Positions 46,801 through 64,000 of a stretch of DNA of 64,000 nucleotides are shown here, one piece after another. Every line of letters starts with the position of its first letter. Positions within the stretch are counted from its first letter, which is position 1. The stretch covers positions 20,862,038-20,926,037 of the forward strand of contig NC_092098.1 in the NCBI RefSeq assembly GCF_045679555.1, written 5' to 3'. Source of the DNA: Salvelinus alpinus (Eukaryota > Chordata > Actinopteri > Salmoniformes > Salmonidae). A model generated the notes under the pieces. That model had not been told where the DNA came from. It saw nothing but the letters and a program-made list of their open reading frames with translations, and made no database searches. Both the position numbers and the translations under genes were made by a program.

Positions 46801-49800
46801 CGTCCTAGCTCACTCATTAATGTCTTAATCGAAATTATGGATTGCCTCTTATTAGCTCGTCGTCACCTTATGCCATAGTTTGTACATCTCAATTGTCAGT
46901 AGAAACCACATTTATTTAAGCAAGTCAGCCATATCAGCAGTTTAAAGGCAGTAAATGAGGCTGAATGAACTGTTTCGATAGCCAGGTGTAGCAGTGGTAA
47001 GGATTCACTCCATGGTGTTGAAAAGAAAGCTCTGCTGTTGGTACAGCTTTATGTAGGCCCTAACAGTTTGTGGGCGCCGTTTGTCACTGTTATAGTGCAA
47101 TTCATGTACTGTTTAGTGTTGTGTAGTGGCTTTGCTGGCATGCATCAAAAGCACTTGTTATTTTTTGCCTCACCAAGATTGAAATGCTAAAGTCGCCACT
47201 GCATGTAGGTCTAGAGTATTTATGCAGGGCTCTACGTTGACCTTTTTTACAAGGAACACGTGTGCACCTAAGTTGAACAATGTAGGCGCACACAAAGACA
47301 TTTAGGAGCACAATGAAAAATATTTGAGGTATTAAAACAAGAATCCTTAATTTTTCTAGGCGCACTGGTACTCCTAAATAAAATGTCAAGTCGCACAGCA
47401 AAATATTTAGCCTCATATGCGAGCAAAATGGTTGCACTGTAGAACCCTGATTTATTGGTTGATCATATAGAAATATCAAAACATTCTTTCAACAACTCCA
47501 AAGCAATTGGTTGTCTATGGCACAGGAACCACTGACTCGCTGCCCTTTTCTATTTTCAAGACACCTGTTGGTAACTCTTAACGGGTTAAGACAGCTCATG
47601 AGGTATCCTAAATATAAAGTAAATGTATCTATTCTCAGAACTTAAGACCAATTGTGTACTCCGAGACGCTTTGTGGATACGGGCACTGGTGAATGAGTGA
47701 GTGAGTGAGTGAGAGAGACACGCACACTTTAAACCCCCTGTGCTCCTTTAAACCCCTTTCAAAGTCACTAAGATCTCTTCTTCTAGCCAAAATAATGTGC
47801 AACATGACCCTAAACATGATGTGTTTAATTGCTTAATTAACTCAGGAATCACACCTGTGCTTTGTATCGCTCATTTAATCAAGTGTTTCCTTTTATTTTG
47901 GCAGTTACCTGTATATGTTTTCTGAGATGTATCCTAAGATACAGATGAAGTCGGAAGTTTACATACACCTTAGCCAAATACATTTAACCTCAGTTTTTCA
48001 CAATTCCTGACATTTAATCCTAGTAAAGATTTCCTGTCTTAGGTCAGTTAGGATCACCAGTTTATTTTAAGAATGTGAAATGTCAGAATAATCGTAGAGA
48101 GAATGATTTATTTCAGCTTTTATTTCTTTCATCACATTCCCAGTGGGTCAGAAGTTTACATACACTCAATTAGCATTTGGTAGCATTGCCTTTAAATTGT
48201 TTAACTTGGGTCAAACGTTTCGGGTAGCCTTCCACAAGCTTCCCACAATAAGTTGGGTGAATTTTGGCCCATTCCTCCTGACAGAGCTGGTGTAACTGAG
48301 TCAGGTTTGTAGGCCTCCTTGCTCCCACCAATTTTCTATAGGATTGAGGTCAGGGCTTTGTGATGGCCACTCCAATACCTTGACTTTGTTGCCCTTAAGC
48401 CATTTTGACACGACTTTGGAAGTATGCTTGGGGTCATTGTCCATTTGGAAGATCCATTTGCGAACAGGCTTTAACTTCCTGACTGATGTCTTGAGATGTT
48501 GCTTTAATATATCCACATAATTTTCCTTCCTCGTGATGCCCTCTATTTTGTGAAGTGCATCAGTCCCTTTTGCAGCAAAGCACCCCCACAACATGATGCT
48601 GCCACTCCCATGCTTCACGGTTGGGATGGTGTTCTTTGGCTTGCAAGCCTCCCCCTTTATCCTCCAAACATAACGATGGTCATTATGGCCAAACAGTTCT
48701 ATTTTTGTTTCATCAGACCAGAGGACATATCTCCAAAAAGTGCGATCTTTGCCCCCATGTGCAGTTGCAAACCGTAGTCTGGCTTTTTATGGCGGTTTTG
48801 GAGCAGTGGCTTCTTCCTTGCTGAGCGGCCTTTCAGGTTGTGTTGATATCGGACTCGTTTTACTGTGGATATAGATACTTTTGTACATGTTTCCTCCAGC
48901 ATCTTCACAGGGTCCTTTGCTGTTGTTCTGGGATTGATTCGCACTTTTCACACCAAAATATGTTAATCTCTAGGAGACAGAAAGCGTCTCCTTCCTGAGT
49001 GGTATGGCGGCTACGTGGTCCCATAGTGTTTACGTACTACTGTTTGTACAGATGAACGTGGTACCTTCAGGTGTTTGGAAATTGCTCCCAAGGATGAACC
49101 AGACTTGTGGAGGTCTACAAATTTTTTTCTGAGGTCTTGGCTGATTTATTTTGATTTTCCCATGATGTCAAGCAAAGAGGCAATGAGTTTGAAGGTAGGC
49201 CTTGAAATACATCCACAGGTACACCTCCAATTGACTCAAATGATGTCAATTTTCCTATCAAAAGCTTCTAAAGCCATGACACCATTTTCTGGAATTTTCC
49301 AAGCTGTTTAAAGGCACAGTCAACTTAGTGTATGTAAACTTCTGACCCACTGCAATTGTGATACAGTGAATTATAAGTGAAATAATCTGTCTGTAAACAA
49401 TTGTTGGAAAAATGACTTGTGTCATGCACAAAGTAGATGTCCTTACCGACTTGCCAAAACTATAGTTTGTTAACAAGAAATTTGTGGTTGAGTGGTTGAA
49501 AAACACGTTTTAATGACTCCAACCTAAGTGTTTGTAAACTTCCGACTTCAACTGTACATGGTGGCGGGCAAGGTTTAGTCACATCTTATCCCTACTAAAA
49601 TGCCAACCCACCTGATGGAGACCTGGTTGAACCTGCTACAGGGTAGGTGAGCCGGGAGGTGGGGTGGTCTGTGAGGAGCTGGCCGTTGGCCTCCAGGTTG
49701 CGGCTGTTCCTGACTGCCTGGAGGGAGCGGAGGCTGGTGCGAGGAGGTGGATCCTGGTTGGACATGCTGCTTCTCAGACCCTCTACCACAACATTCTGGG

Positions 49801-52800
49801 TTAACTTCATTTCACATACAATCGTGTGAAACACACAGAGCAGATCATGATAAACTGATAGGAGTAAAGAATGTTCTATGTGACATCACACCACTTTAAA
49901 GAGTGCTGTCGATATGTAAAAAAAAATGTCAAAGTCAATGTGTATATTTGTGTGTCAAAAGGGATTTTCCATGTTGCCTGTTATAGGTGCTCTTTTTACC
50001 TCTGCTCTTTGCAATCTTAAACAGCTTAGATTGAGTGGTCGCTTGACTGGGTGGCCTTGGCAGCTGGCTGCTGTAACCAGGCTGGGCTATGGCTCTGGGT
50101 GACTGGCCCAATGGGGAACGGCGGTAGTGGGGCAGCTGGCTGGGAGGCGGTGTGTATGCGACTGTGTCCTCCAGGCTATACTTGTCGAACTCCAGATCAT
50201 TGTAGCTGTAGTTAGAAGGTGACAGCATGGATGCACCAGGACCCCTGAACGGTGTGGCGGCAGCAGGGATGGAGGCATAGTCCTGTCGTAAACCTTGGGA
50301 CAAGCAAAACACTGTCAAACACCCTGTCCACTAGTAAAGTAAATATGCATAGTATTTACACTGAACAAAAATATAAACGCAACATGTAAAGTGAGCTGAA
50401 ATAAAATTTCACAGAAATGTTCCGTAAGCACAAAAATATTATTTCTCTCAAATGTTATGCATAAATGTGTTTTCTCCTTTGCCAAGATAATCCACCCACC
50501 TGAAAGGTGTGGCATATCAAGAAGCTGATTAAACAGCATGATCACTACACAGGTGCACCTTGTGCTGGGGACAGAAGGCCACTCTAAAATGTGCAGTTTT
50601 GTCACTCAACACAATGCCACAGATGCCTCAAGTTGAGGGAGCGTGCAATTGGCATGCTGACTGCAAAAATGTCCACCAGAGCTGTTGCCAGATAATTTAG
50701 TGTTCATTTCTTTACCATAAACCGCCTCCAACATTGTTTTAGAGAATTTGGCAGTACTTCCAACCAGCCTCACAACAGCAGACCATGTGTATGGCGTCGT
50801 GTGGGCGAGCAGTTTACTGATGTCATTGTTGTGAACAGAGTGACCCATGGTGGCGGTGGGGTTATGGTACGGGCAGGCATAAGCAACAGACAACGAACAA
50901 AATTGCATTTTATCGATGCAAATTTGAATGCACAGAGATACTGTGGCGAGATCCTGAGGCCCATTGTTGTGCCATTCATCCACCGCCATCACCTCATGTT
51001 TCAGCATGATAATGCACAGCCCCATGTCGCAAGAATCTGTACACAATTCCCGGAAGCTGACAATGTCCCAGTTCTTCCATGGCCTGCATACTCACCAGAC
51101 ATGTCACTCATTGAGCATGTTTGGGATGCTCTGGATCAACGTGTACGACAGCATGTTCCAGTTCCTGCCAATCTCCAGCAACTTTGCACAGCAATTGAAG
51201 AGGAGTGGGACAACATTCCACAGGCCACAATCAACAGCCTGATCAACTCTATGCGAAGGAGATGTGTTGCGCTGCATGAAGAAAATGGTGGTCACACCAG
51301 ATACGGACTGGTTTTCTGATCCACGCCCCTACCTTTTTTTGTTAAGGTATCTGTGACCAACAGATGCATATCTCTATTTCCAGTCATGTGAAATCCATAT
51401 ATTAGGGCCTAATGAATTTATTTCAATTGACTGATTTCCTCATATGAACTGTAACTCAGTAAAATCGTTTACATTTTTGCATGTTGCGGTTATATTTTTG
51501 TTCAGTATATGAATCAAAACTTTCCACACTCTCTTCCTGCATGCGAGCCATGATCTGGACATCAGTGAGGTCCTGCAGCCTGTAGCCCATGGTGATGGAG
51601 TCATCTGAGAAACTCGGCTCATTCTTGTCCATTGATGGTGGTAAAATAGCATCATTGCCATCTGAAATACCAAGGCAATAGAGACACTGAGTAAATACAA
51701 CCAGGACAATCTGGAACTTTAGTTGGTTGGAGTTACAGAGCATTTTGAAAGATTGATTTTCCTCATCAATCTACACACAATACCCTATAATATCAAAGCG
51801 AAAACAGGTTTTTAGACATTTTAGCAAAGTTATGAAAAATTTAAATAACTTACTTACATAAGTATTCAGACACTTTGCTAAGAGACTCAAAACTGAGCTC
51901 AGGTGCTTCCTGTTTCCATTGATCATCCTTGAGATGTTTATACAACTTGATTGGAGTCCACCTGTGGTAAATTCAATTGATTGGACATGATTTGGAAAGC
52001 CACACACCTGTCTATATAAGGTCCCACAGTGGACAGTTCACGCCAGAGCAAAAACCAAGCCATGAGGTCAAAGGAATTGTCCGTAGAGCTCTGAGACAGG
52101 ATTATGTCGAGGCACAGATCTAGGGAAGGGTACCAAAACATTTCTAAAACATTGAAGGTCCCCAAGAACACAGTGGCCTCCATCATTCTTAAATGGAAGA
52201 AGTTTGGAACCACCAAGACTCTTCCTAGAGCTGGCCGCCCAGCCAAACTGAGCGATCAGGGGAGAAGGGTCTTGGTCACTCTGACAGAGCTCCAGAGTTC
52301 CTCTGTGGAGATAGGAGAACCTTCCAGAAGGACAATCATCTCTGCAGCACTCTACCAATCAGGCCTTTATGGTAGTGGCCAGACAGAATCCACTCCTCAG
52401 TAAAAAGCACATGACAGCCCGCTTGGAGTTTGCCAAAAGGCACCTAAAGGACTCTCAGACCATGAGAAACAAGATTCTCTGGTCTGATGAAACCAAGATT
52501 GAACTATTTGGCCTGAATGCCAAGCGTCACGTCTGTAGGAAACCTGGCACCATCCCTACGGTGAAGCATGGTGGTGGCAGCATCATGCTGTGGGGACGTT
52601 TTTCAGCAGCAGCGACTAGAAGAAGTCAGGATCGAGGGAAAGATGAACGGAGCAAAGTACAGAGATATCCTTGATGAAAACTTGCCACAGAGCGCTCAGG
52701 ACCTCAGACTGGGGTGAAGGTTCACCTTCCAACAGGACAATGACCCTAAGCACACAGCCAAGACACCACAGGAGTGGCTTCGGGACAAGTCTCTGAATGT

Positions 52801-54297
52801 CCTTGAGTGGCCCAGCCAGAGCCCGGACTTGAACCCGATCGAACATCTCTGGAGAGACCTGAAAATAGCTATGCAGCGATGCTCCCCATCCAACCTGACT
52901 GAGCTTGAGAGGATCTGCAGAGAAGAATGGGAGAAACTCCCCAAATACAGGTGTGCCAAGCTTGTAGCATCATTCCCAAGTAAAGGGTCTGAATACTTAT
53001 GTAAATATTGCAAAAATTTCTAAAAAGCTGTTTTTGCTTTGTCATTGTGGAGTATTGTGCGTAGATTGATGAGGGGGAAAAAACTATTGAATCTATTTTA
53101 GAATAAGGCTGTAACGTACATTTTTGGTGGAAAAAGTCAAGGGGTCTGAATACTTTCCGAATGCATGTACAGGCACCCATGGGAGAGAACAGTTTTACGA
53201 ATTGGGAATTGTTTTCTCCAGATTGCACCCTACCTGAGCTGTTAGGTTTGTTGCTTTGTTGACTTCTGTCAGTTGATCTGTGGTACCGAGGGGAAGGTGA
53301 GCCCATGCAGAGATGGCCAGTGTCAGGGAAGGCTACAGGACGTCTGTGGGAGCGACTGCTAAAGATACTCCTCCATCTCGTCTCTAAAGGAAAGAATAAG
53401 GAAATTAAATGAATAGGAGTTACCTGTTCAAGATGATAAAGCATTATGGCCACTTTTAGTCTGTGTCCATTTGTGTGAGAGAGATTGTAATATACTGTGC
53501 AGTACTTACTTTGGTCCAGGATATTAATTAGTGTGTGACATGCCACCTCTGTTTCAGGGCTGGGGTTGTCCAGGACCTGTCTGCACCACTTTATAGGGGA
53601 CTCATCACTTCTCTCAGCAGATGCCCCTTTCTTGGGTGACTCGTATAACCTAATAATGAATGAGAGATTCTGCTTAAATACTCTCAATTATAATTAAGCA
53701 ACTGAGGTATTAAAAAAGGTGGTTTGCAAAGGCATGGACAAAAATGTTGCCTAAAATAGTGAAGTTGCAAATTCTTGACAATATACAGTTTAGAGTTTTA
53801 TCAACAAATTGTGCGGGTACCTACCAGCTCACTTCATTCTCCACCTCACAACACTCCTCTAGGTCCAGGAGGTCCACTAGCTCCAGAGAAGACTGCTCTG
53901 CTCTCTTCTCTGTGTCCCTGACCACCAGCTCCTCTGACCCCATGCATCCTTGCCTGTGTGTCTCCTCCAACATGTCACTGTGGGGCAAGTGTGTATAACA
54001 GCCATCATATACGTGTCCATCCTGCCTCACTAGTGTATCTCTGGGGCTTTCAAGAGGTGGAGATATACCATCCCCACCGTTGACCTCTGCTGGTTCAGGG
54101 TCTGGCAAATCACAGCAGTTTAGATGTTCTTCCAGCGAAGAGGGACAGCTGATAAGCACACCAGAGAGAGACTGGTTTTTGGTGTTGATATTTCTTCGCC
54201 TCTCGGTTAGAAATTCATTTTGAATTTCCAGTCTCCGCACTAATTCATGTAACTTTCGAACTTCTACCAGCTCCAGTGCAGCAATGTCCTGCTCCAT
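37826..54297 (-). CDS. slain1: SLAIN motif-containing protein 1-like
   Basis: SLAIN proteins bind microtubule plus ends with CLIP and EB proteins and promote microtubule growth in the cytoplasm. Coding exons on the minus strand: 54297-53825, 53649-53510, 53383-53234, 51661-51530, 50293-50000, 49782-49612, 38136-37826; 556 residues in one continuous frame. The N-terminal coiled coil reads [20 protein letters not shown]. The SLAIN region follows: [30 protein letters not shown], then [20 protein letters not shown] with LRQDYAS and EFDKYSLED. These fit SLAIN1 ([23 protein letters not shown]) better than SLAIN2. Human SLAIN1 ends in a conserved RDGNWRDGCY-type tail that is absent here: the last exon ends PANTHR then TAA, the stop overlapping a donor-like GTAAAA. 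An upstream exon probably joins the acceptor at about 54355. The 11.5 kb intron 38137-49611 is filled with transposons. Confidence 0.85.
40210..44846 (+). mobile_element. Sleeping Beauty-type Tc1 transposon, split by a LINE
   Basis: Outer ends CAGTTGAAGTCGGAAGTTAA (40210) and its inverse CTTCCGACTTCAACTG (44846), each flanked by TA. Inner direct repeats (CAGTGGGTCAGAAGTTTCCA at about 40412; its inverse ending near 44640) give the IR/DR structure of the Sleeping Beauty family. Transposase pieces: [20 protein letters not shown] and [20 protein letters not shown] (40670-40981), [20 protein letters not shown] and [20 protein letters not shown] (about 41265-41390), and after the [24 protein letters not shown] (44470-44616). 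Several changes and the LINE make it inactive. Confidence 0.95.
41397..44393 (-). mobile_element. Rex1/L2/CR1-type LINE, 5'-truncated, open RT frame
   Basis: A frame of 847 codons (44467-41924) runs without a stop. It holds the end of an endonuclease domain ([40 protein letters not shown]) and a complete reverse transcriptase: [60 protein letters not shown] and the catalytic [14 protein letters not shown], followed by a C-terminal region with [20 protein letters not shown]. The first ~25 codons come from antisense Tc1 sequence, not from the LINE. The 3' end (TTTTATTAGTCACATACACA at about 41413) and two ~120-bp tandem copies at 41611-41844 form the 3' UTR. The endonuclease N-terminus is absent, so it could not move by itself, but it looks recent. 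Confidence 0.9.
44955..45400 (+). mobile_element. C-terminal fragment of a Tc1-like transposon
   Basis: Begins exactly after the hAT end with GTCAGGATCGAGGGAAAGAT and carries catalytic-domain sequence: [20 protein letters not shown] and [20 protein letters not shown] (45162-45390). It is close to the corresponding part of the element at 51760-53167. The 5' part and inverted end are missing. Confidence 0.85.
45400..46115 (+). mobile_element. N-terminal fragment of a TTF/ZMYM-type hAT element
   Basis: Starts with GAGTAAGGCAGCTCCAAAAT and a long non-coding leader. A 110-codon frame at 45780-46112 follows: [40 protein letters not shown], then [19 protein letters not shown]. It resembles the N-terminus preceding the TTF zinc finger in hAT transposases often annotated as zinc finger MYM-type 1-like. 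The catalytic core is absent. Confidence 0.6.
46118..46320. mobile_element. Small inverted-repeat element (MITE)
   Basis: The left end CTAAACAACTGGAAACTCGG and the right end GAGTTCCCAGTTGTTTTGAA are imperfect inverses about 200 bp apart. The interior contains GCCTCTTTCTAGAACTCCAA and TCACTGACGTCATGATTCAA. No coding capacity. It interrupts or abuts the hAT fragment to its left. Confidence 0.6.
47225..47449. mobile_element. Non-autonomous hAT-like MITE
   Basis: The left end CAGGGCTCTACGTTGAC and the right end TGCACTGTAGAACCCTG are imperfect inverted repeats of about 17 bp. Flanks TATTTATG and ATTTATTG could be a decayed 8-bp target duplication. It has no coding capacity. Confidence 0.55.
47735..47911 (-). 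mobile_element. Truncated Tc1-like element
   Basis: The right end TTTTGGCAGTTACCTG is followed by TA and matches the end of the element at 56220-56696. The body contains AATAATGTGCAACATGACCC then TAAACATGATG, the inverse of the left part of that element. The other end is missing. A GAGT-rich simple repeat (47692-47716) precedes it. Confidence 0.65.
47942..49554 (-). mobile_element. Sleeping Beauty-type Tc1 transposon, full length
   Basis: 1,613 bp, flanked by TA. Ends are CAGATGAAGTCGGAAGTTTA and the inverse CTTCCGACTTCAACTG. Inner direct repeats (CAGTGGGTCAGAAGTTTACA at about 48142 and its inverse at about 49333) complete the IR/DR pattern. On the minus strand the catalytic domain is readable at 48618-48301: [80 protein letters not shown]. 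The DNA-binding domain is at 48944-48699 and beyond ([20 protein letters not shown]). The coding region is split by frameshifts, so it is inactive. Confidence 0.95.
50359..51505 (+). mobile_element. Tc1-like transposon, internally deleted
   Basis: Ends ACTGAACAAAAATATAAACG and CGGTTATATTTTTGTTCAGT are inverse copies, next to TA. A 172-codon frame (50801-51319) holds the second half of a DD34E transposase: [60 protein letters not shown]. The N-terminal DNA-binding half is mostly deleted compared with the 60202-61664 copy. Its right end lies about 24 bp from the donor of slain1 exon 4. Confidence 0.9.
51760..53167 (+). mobile_element. Tc1-like transposon, left end missing
   Basis: The right end (GTCTGAATACTTTCCGAATG, then TA at 53168) is present; the left inverted repeat is lost at about 51760. 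Transposase pieces are [20 protein letters not shown] and [20 protein letters not shown] (52104-52403), [20 protein letters not shown] and [20 protein letters not shown] (52369-52560), and [20 protein letters not shown] (52829-52960). Catalytic Asp and Glu positions are recognisable but the frame is broken in several places. It lies in the slain1 intron between exons 3 and 4. Confidence 0.9.
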
Positions 54298-54354
54298 CCC
54301 GATATCCGGCCTAAACTGCTCTCCAATTCTCCAGTGTTCTTCACTTTTCACTGA

Positions 54355-56219
54355 CTGAAAAACAACACTACTTGACCACACTGAAAAATAAAAAGCAGCT
54401 GAATTATAGACTAAATTCAGAACACAAATCAAACATTTCTTTCAAAGTGACATCAAGTAAATGCGATATTATCAATGTCCAAAGTAGCTCTCAAAATGTA
54501 GAGCCACTGAATAATGTTACCTCCACTACACTCAGTACTGACCCAGATTTGCAGGAGAGACTCAACAGCTTGGATGGCTTTAAAGCAGTGTCAGGGTCTT
54601 ATGTGGATTAAAGAGTCGACAAGCTGCCTCTGAGAAAGGATCAGACTTGGTGACAACAGCAGTCATAAGTGATGAGTATCGTTAATGACTTGCTAGCAAT
54701 CACACAGGAGAAGTCAGATCACACACCAGTCACTCATCAATCTTGTCCTCGGCCAAAATAAACCCCTAACGTTACTTGGCCAGCCAGCCTGTACTGTAGC
54801 AGATCCGAGTGTTGACCTCTAATAAAACCGTCCACTGGGACTACTTGTCAAGACATTTTGAAATGACCAAGTCAAGGATATAAGGAGGGGTTAACCGTCT
54901 TGATTTATTCATATAGCTTGCTTATATACTACATCTCAACATAGCCTACAAGACTGAAAATACTATCTAGAGCACACATTTAGCTAGTACAGTACCTAGC
55001 TACAGTAACGTCAAAGTTTAAAAAAAGTTAGCTAGCGATATAAAGGTCCGGTTTAATTCATATCTAGCTAGCTAATGCTCGTATTCCAACAAAACTAGCT
55101 ACGTTATATACCGACACTTGGATACATGGCTACATTAGTACAAAAAAATGTGCCTTTGTTTGATAGGGATTTTTCCATACCACCCACAAGACAAGGACCA
55201 CAATCATGTTGTTGCCTGGCTTGCTGGCTGTTGTTGATAACGGTAACCAACGGCCGAAGAAGCTCCCCCAGCGTTCCATTGAGATATATTTATTCTGTTA
55301 GCAGCGCCAGGTAGGCTTCATAACTACTGCTGTGGACACCTTGCTTCACTCATTATTTGGTAGTAGGCATGCAGTGTTTTTGTGTGATGCATCTATCCCA
55401 AAGGAAATGGTTTTATTATACATCAAGGGAATACAATGCATACATATGAACAAAACAGGGACTTTAGACTAAGCCCTCTGACTGCCAAATTCCCCACTCC
55501 CAGGTCGTTAATTTGAATTGCATAGATAAACACATTTTTTTTTTTTTTAAATCTATTCAAAGTTCCAGATAAAATTTTATTGTTCCAAATTCATAACCCA
55601 ATACATTCATTTCTTGTCTCGATGTTGTGGAGAAGGCAGGAAATCTTATGGAAACGATATTAAATCTGGCACATTTTCACTTTAAGGCAACAGGGATCCT
55701 CAAATCAATCAAGATGTGTCAGAGTAGGTTTAAAGAGCTATAATCTCAGCTAAAATCAGACACATTTACACACATTGGCTTAAACAGTAAAATCAGATTC
55801 GATTCTGGGGTATAATGGTCTTGGTGTGGATTGCTTTTACCGACTCTTGAAGCAGCTACAGCCGTGTTTGAGCGTTATAGGACGGACTGACAATACTTAA
55901 TACTCGAAAGAAAAAGATGTAAGCAGGCCTTACACATGGGCAGGCTTTAAACTACACAAGCCATTGTTTTCGAAATAGACTGAACTGAAGTTTTGAAAGG
56001 GTGCATGCTACCCCACGTGGCGAGTGCCCTTAGGCTTCCCGAATTTTAGCGTGAAAGTTCATATAATTTAAACTTCCCAATACCGCTACGCAAAACCACT
56101 TGGATTCGTAAAGCTCAAATAATGTGACAGCTACATTAGGCTCCATGCACTACACGCCTTATTGCTTGATTTATAAAATATGGCAGATGTGCATGATATT
56201 GAATCACATTCATTAGGTA
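54355..56219. other. slain1 upstream region and intergenic DNA
   Basis: An acceptor-like TTTTTCAG ends at about 54355 on the minus strand, so the 5' untranslated exon of slain1 lies to the right, probably between 54.4 and 55.3 kb. GCTAGCTA-type phrases recur near 55000-55090. A poly(A/T) run is at about 55530-55550. No other gene is visible. The right part probably holds prps1 3' flank. Confidence 0.4.
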
Positions 56220-56696
56220 GAGGTAAATACCAAAATAAAAGGAAACACTTGAGTGAATGAGCGATTCAAAGTATATTGAAAGCAGTTGCAGCCACATAGA
56301 TGGAGTTTGAGTTAATTACGCAATTAAAACATCCCATCATGCTTAGGGTCATGTACAAAAATGCCCCGTTTCCCATTATTTTGGCTACCATGTCTAAAAG
56401 ATATCTCAGTGACTTTGAAAGAGGGGTCTCAAAGGAGCATAGAGGGTTTAAAGGGTCTCACCCCGATTCAACACTTATGGGAGATTCTGGAGCAGTGCCT
56501 GAGTGTTTTCCACCACCATCAAGAAAACACCAAATGATGGAATTTCTCGTGGAAGAATGGTGTCGCATTCCAATAGAGTTCCAGAGACTTGTAGAATCTA
56601 CGCCAAGGTACATTGAAGCTGTTCTGGTGGCTCGTGGTGCCCCAACGCCCTATTAAGACACTATGTTGGGGTTTCCTTTATTTTGGCAGTTACCTG
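56220..56696 (+). mobile_element. Short Tc1-like element (deletion derivative)
   Basis: Ends GAGGTAAATACCAAAATAAA and TTATTTTGGCAGTTACCTG, inverse of one another with mismatches, flanked by TA. Remnant transposase sequence includes RYLSDFERGVSKEHRGFKGS near the start and MEFLVEEWCRIPIEFQRLVE, STPRYIEAVLVARGAPTPY at the end (56300-56656). The central catalytic region is deleted. Confidence 0.8.
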
Positions 56697-57434
56697 TATG
56701 TGTGCACTGCAAGTCATGCTTTGATTACAACTACATAAAAATCATGCAACTAAATATTAAAATCATAGTATCAACACACCAAGGCATAGAACTAAGGACA
56801 CTTGTAATTGGAACTGCAAACACGTCCTAGAATATAGCTTGAAAAACAAAGGCATAAAAACTACTAAAGTCTAACTAAAGCGTAGATGTAAACAGTACAC
56901 AATGCTTTGTTGTTGAACTGTGTAAACGCAGAGTTCTATCAGTACAAGCATCTCAAAATTATAACATTATCTAGGAAATGCAAGTGGATAGACCGCCTTG
57001 TAGCGGAAAAAACAGATCAGTAACATAAAATAACAAGCTCATTAAACATAACGCCATATTGGCGTGAACATTTCTCTCAAAATGGCTGTCAACAGCAATG
57101 TAAACTAGAGCTTTTCAATCTTGTAGTACACAATGCCTATGTGAAACAACATGGCAGACAATGCCAATATGAAACAGCCTGGCATATTAATACACCAATT
57201 AACTAAAATCTTAATTTGGTAAGTCAAAAGGTCAAACCAGTTGATAGCCAGTGCACTGTAACAGAATATTGGCAAGGAGCTTTTTTTTTTTCTTCTTTTT
57301 TTAAATTGACCCCACAGTATTTCCTTCCTTCCTGAGATGGGGAATAAATGGATGGGCTGAGATGGTGGTGCTCCAGACACCCGTCCTTTGGTACAGGTTT
57401 CCAGTGAAAGCAGGGTGGGGTTGTTCATGGGATG
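56697..57434 (-). other. Probable prps1 3' UTR
   Basis: Directly downstream (minus strand) of the prps1 stop. A/T-rich, with a T-rich run at about 57281-57303 on the plus strand. No gene or recognised repeat is visible. I could not fix a polyadenylation site. Confidence 0.45.

Positions 57435-64000
<6,566 letters not shown>

Overview
The window is nuclear DNA of a ray-finned fish, most likely a salmonid. Its genes are vertebrate genes split by GT-AG introns. Its repeats are those typical of salmonid genomes: natural relatives of Sleeping Beauty and other Tc1-like transposons, tRNA-derived SINEs that share a 3' tail with an L2-type LINE, a 5S-derived SINE, Rex1/L2/CR1-type LINEs and a Penelope-like element. 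Family assignments are made by eye from remembered protein and repeat sequences; no search was run.

Five host genes are visible. On the + strand, the last 16 coding exons of taf1 (about 1.95-14.36 kb) encode the zinc knuckle, both bromodomains and the acidic tail. They are followed by a small eight-exon gene (15.41-27.58 kb) for a single-pass membrane protein with a Cys-rich EGF-like segment, which I do not recognise. On the - strand, in chromosomal order, lie znf711 (31.59-34.60 kb, complete coding region, 757 codons), a SLAIN1-type microtubule regulator gene (37.83-54.30 kb, 556 codons) and prps1 (57.44-63.23 kb, all coding exons but the first). TAF1, ZNF711 and PRPS1 are all on the human X long arm, so most of the block looks like conserved synteny; SLAIN1 is on human chromosome 13.

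Much of the remaining DNA is transposon sequence, mostly inside introns. taf1 intron 3 (of those visible) holds a 5.3 kb hAT element that carries a 36-bp coding minisatellite and has itself taken a 5S-SINE and a LINE tail. The small membrane-protein gene carries a Penelope-like element in one intron. Its long last-but-one intron holds a LINE split by a second LINE, which is in turn split by a solo-LTR-like fossil. The large slain1 intron holds a three-layer nest: a hAT element containing a Sleeping Beauty-type Tc1, which contains a LINE with a long open reverse transcriptase frame. Further Tc1-like copies lie beside slain1 exons and in a prps1 intron.

The strongest structural oddity is a nearly perfect inverted duplication (26,624-29,007) with about 1 kb arms and a 224-bp centre. 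It copies the last two exons of the membrane-protein gene head to head. The arms differ mainly by a 170-bp block that contains most of a dead duplicate of an upstream exon.
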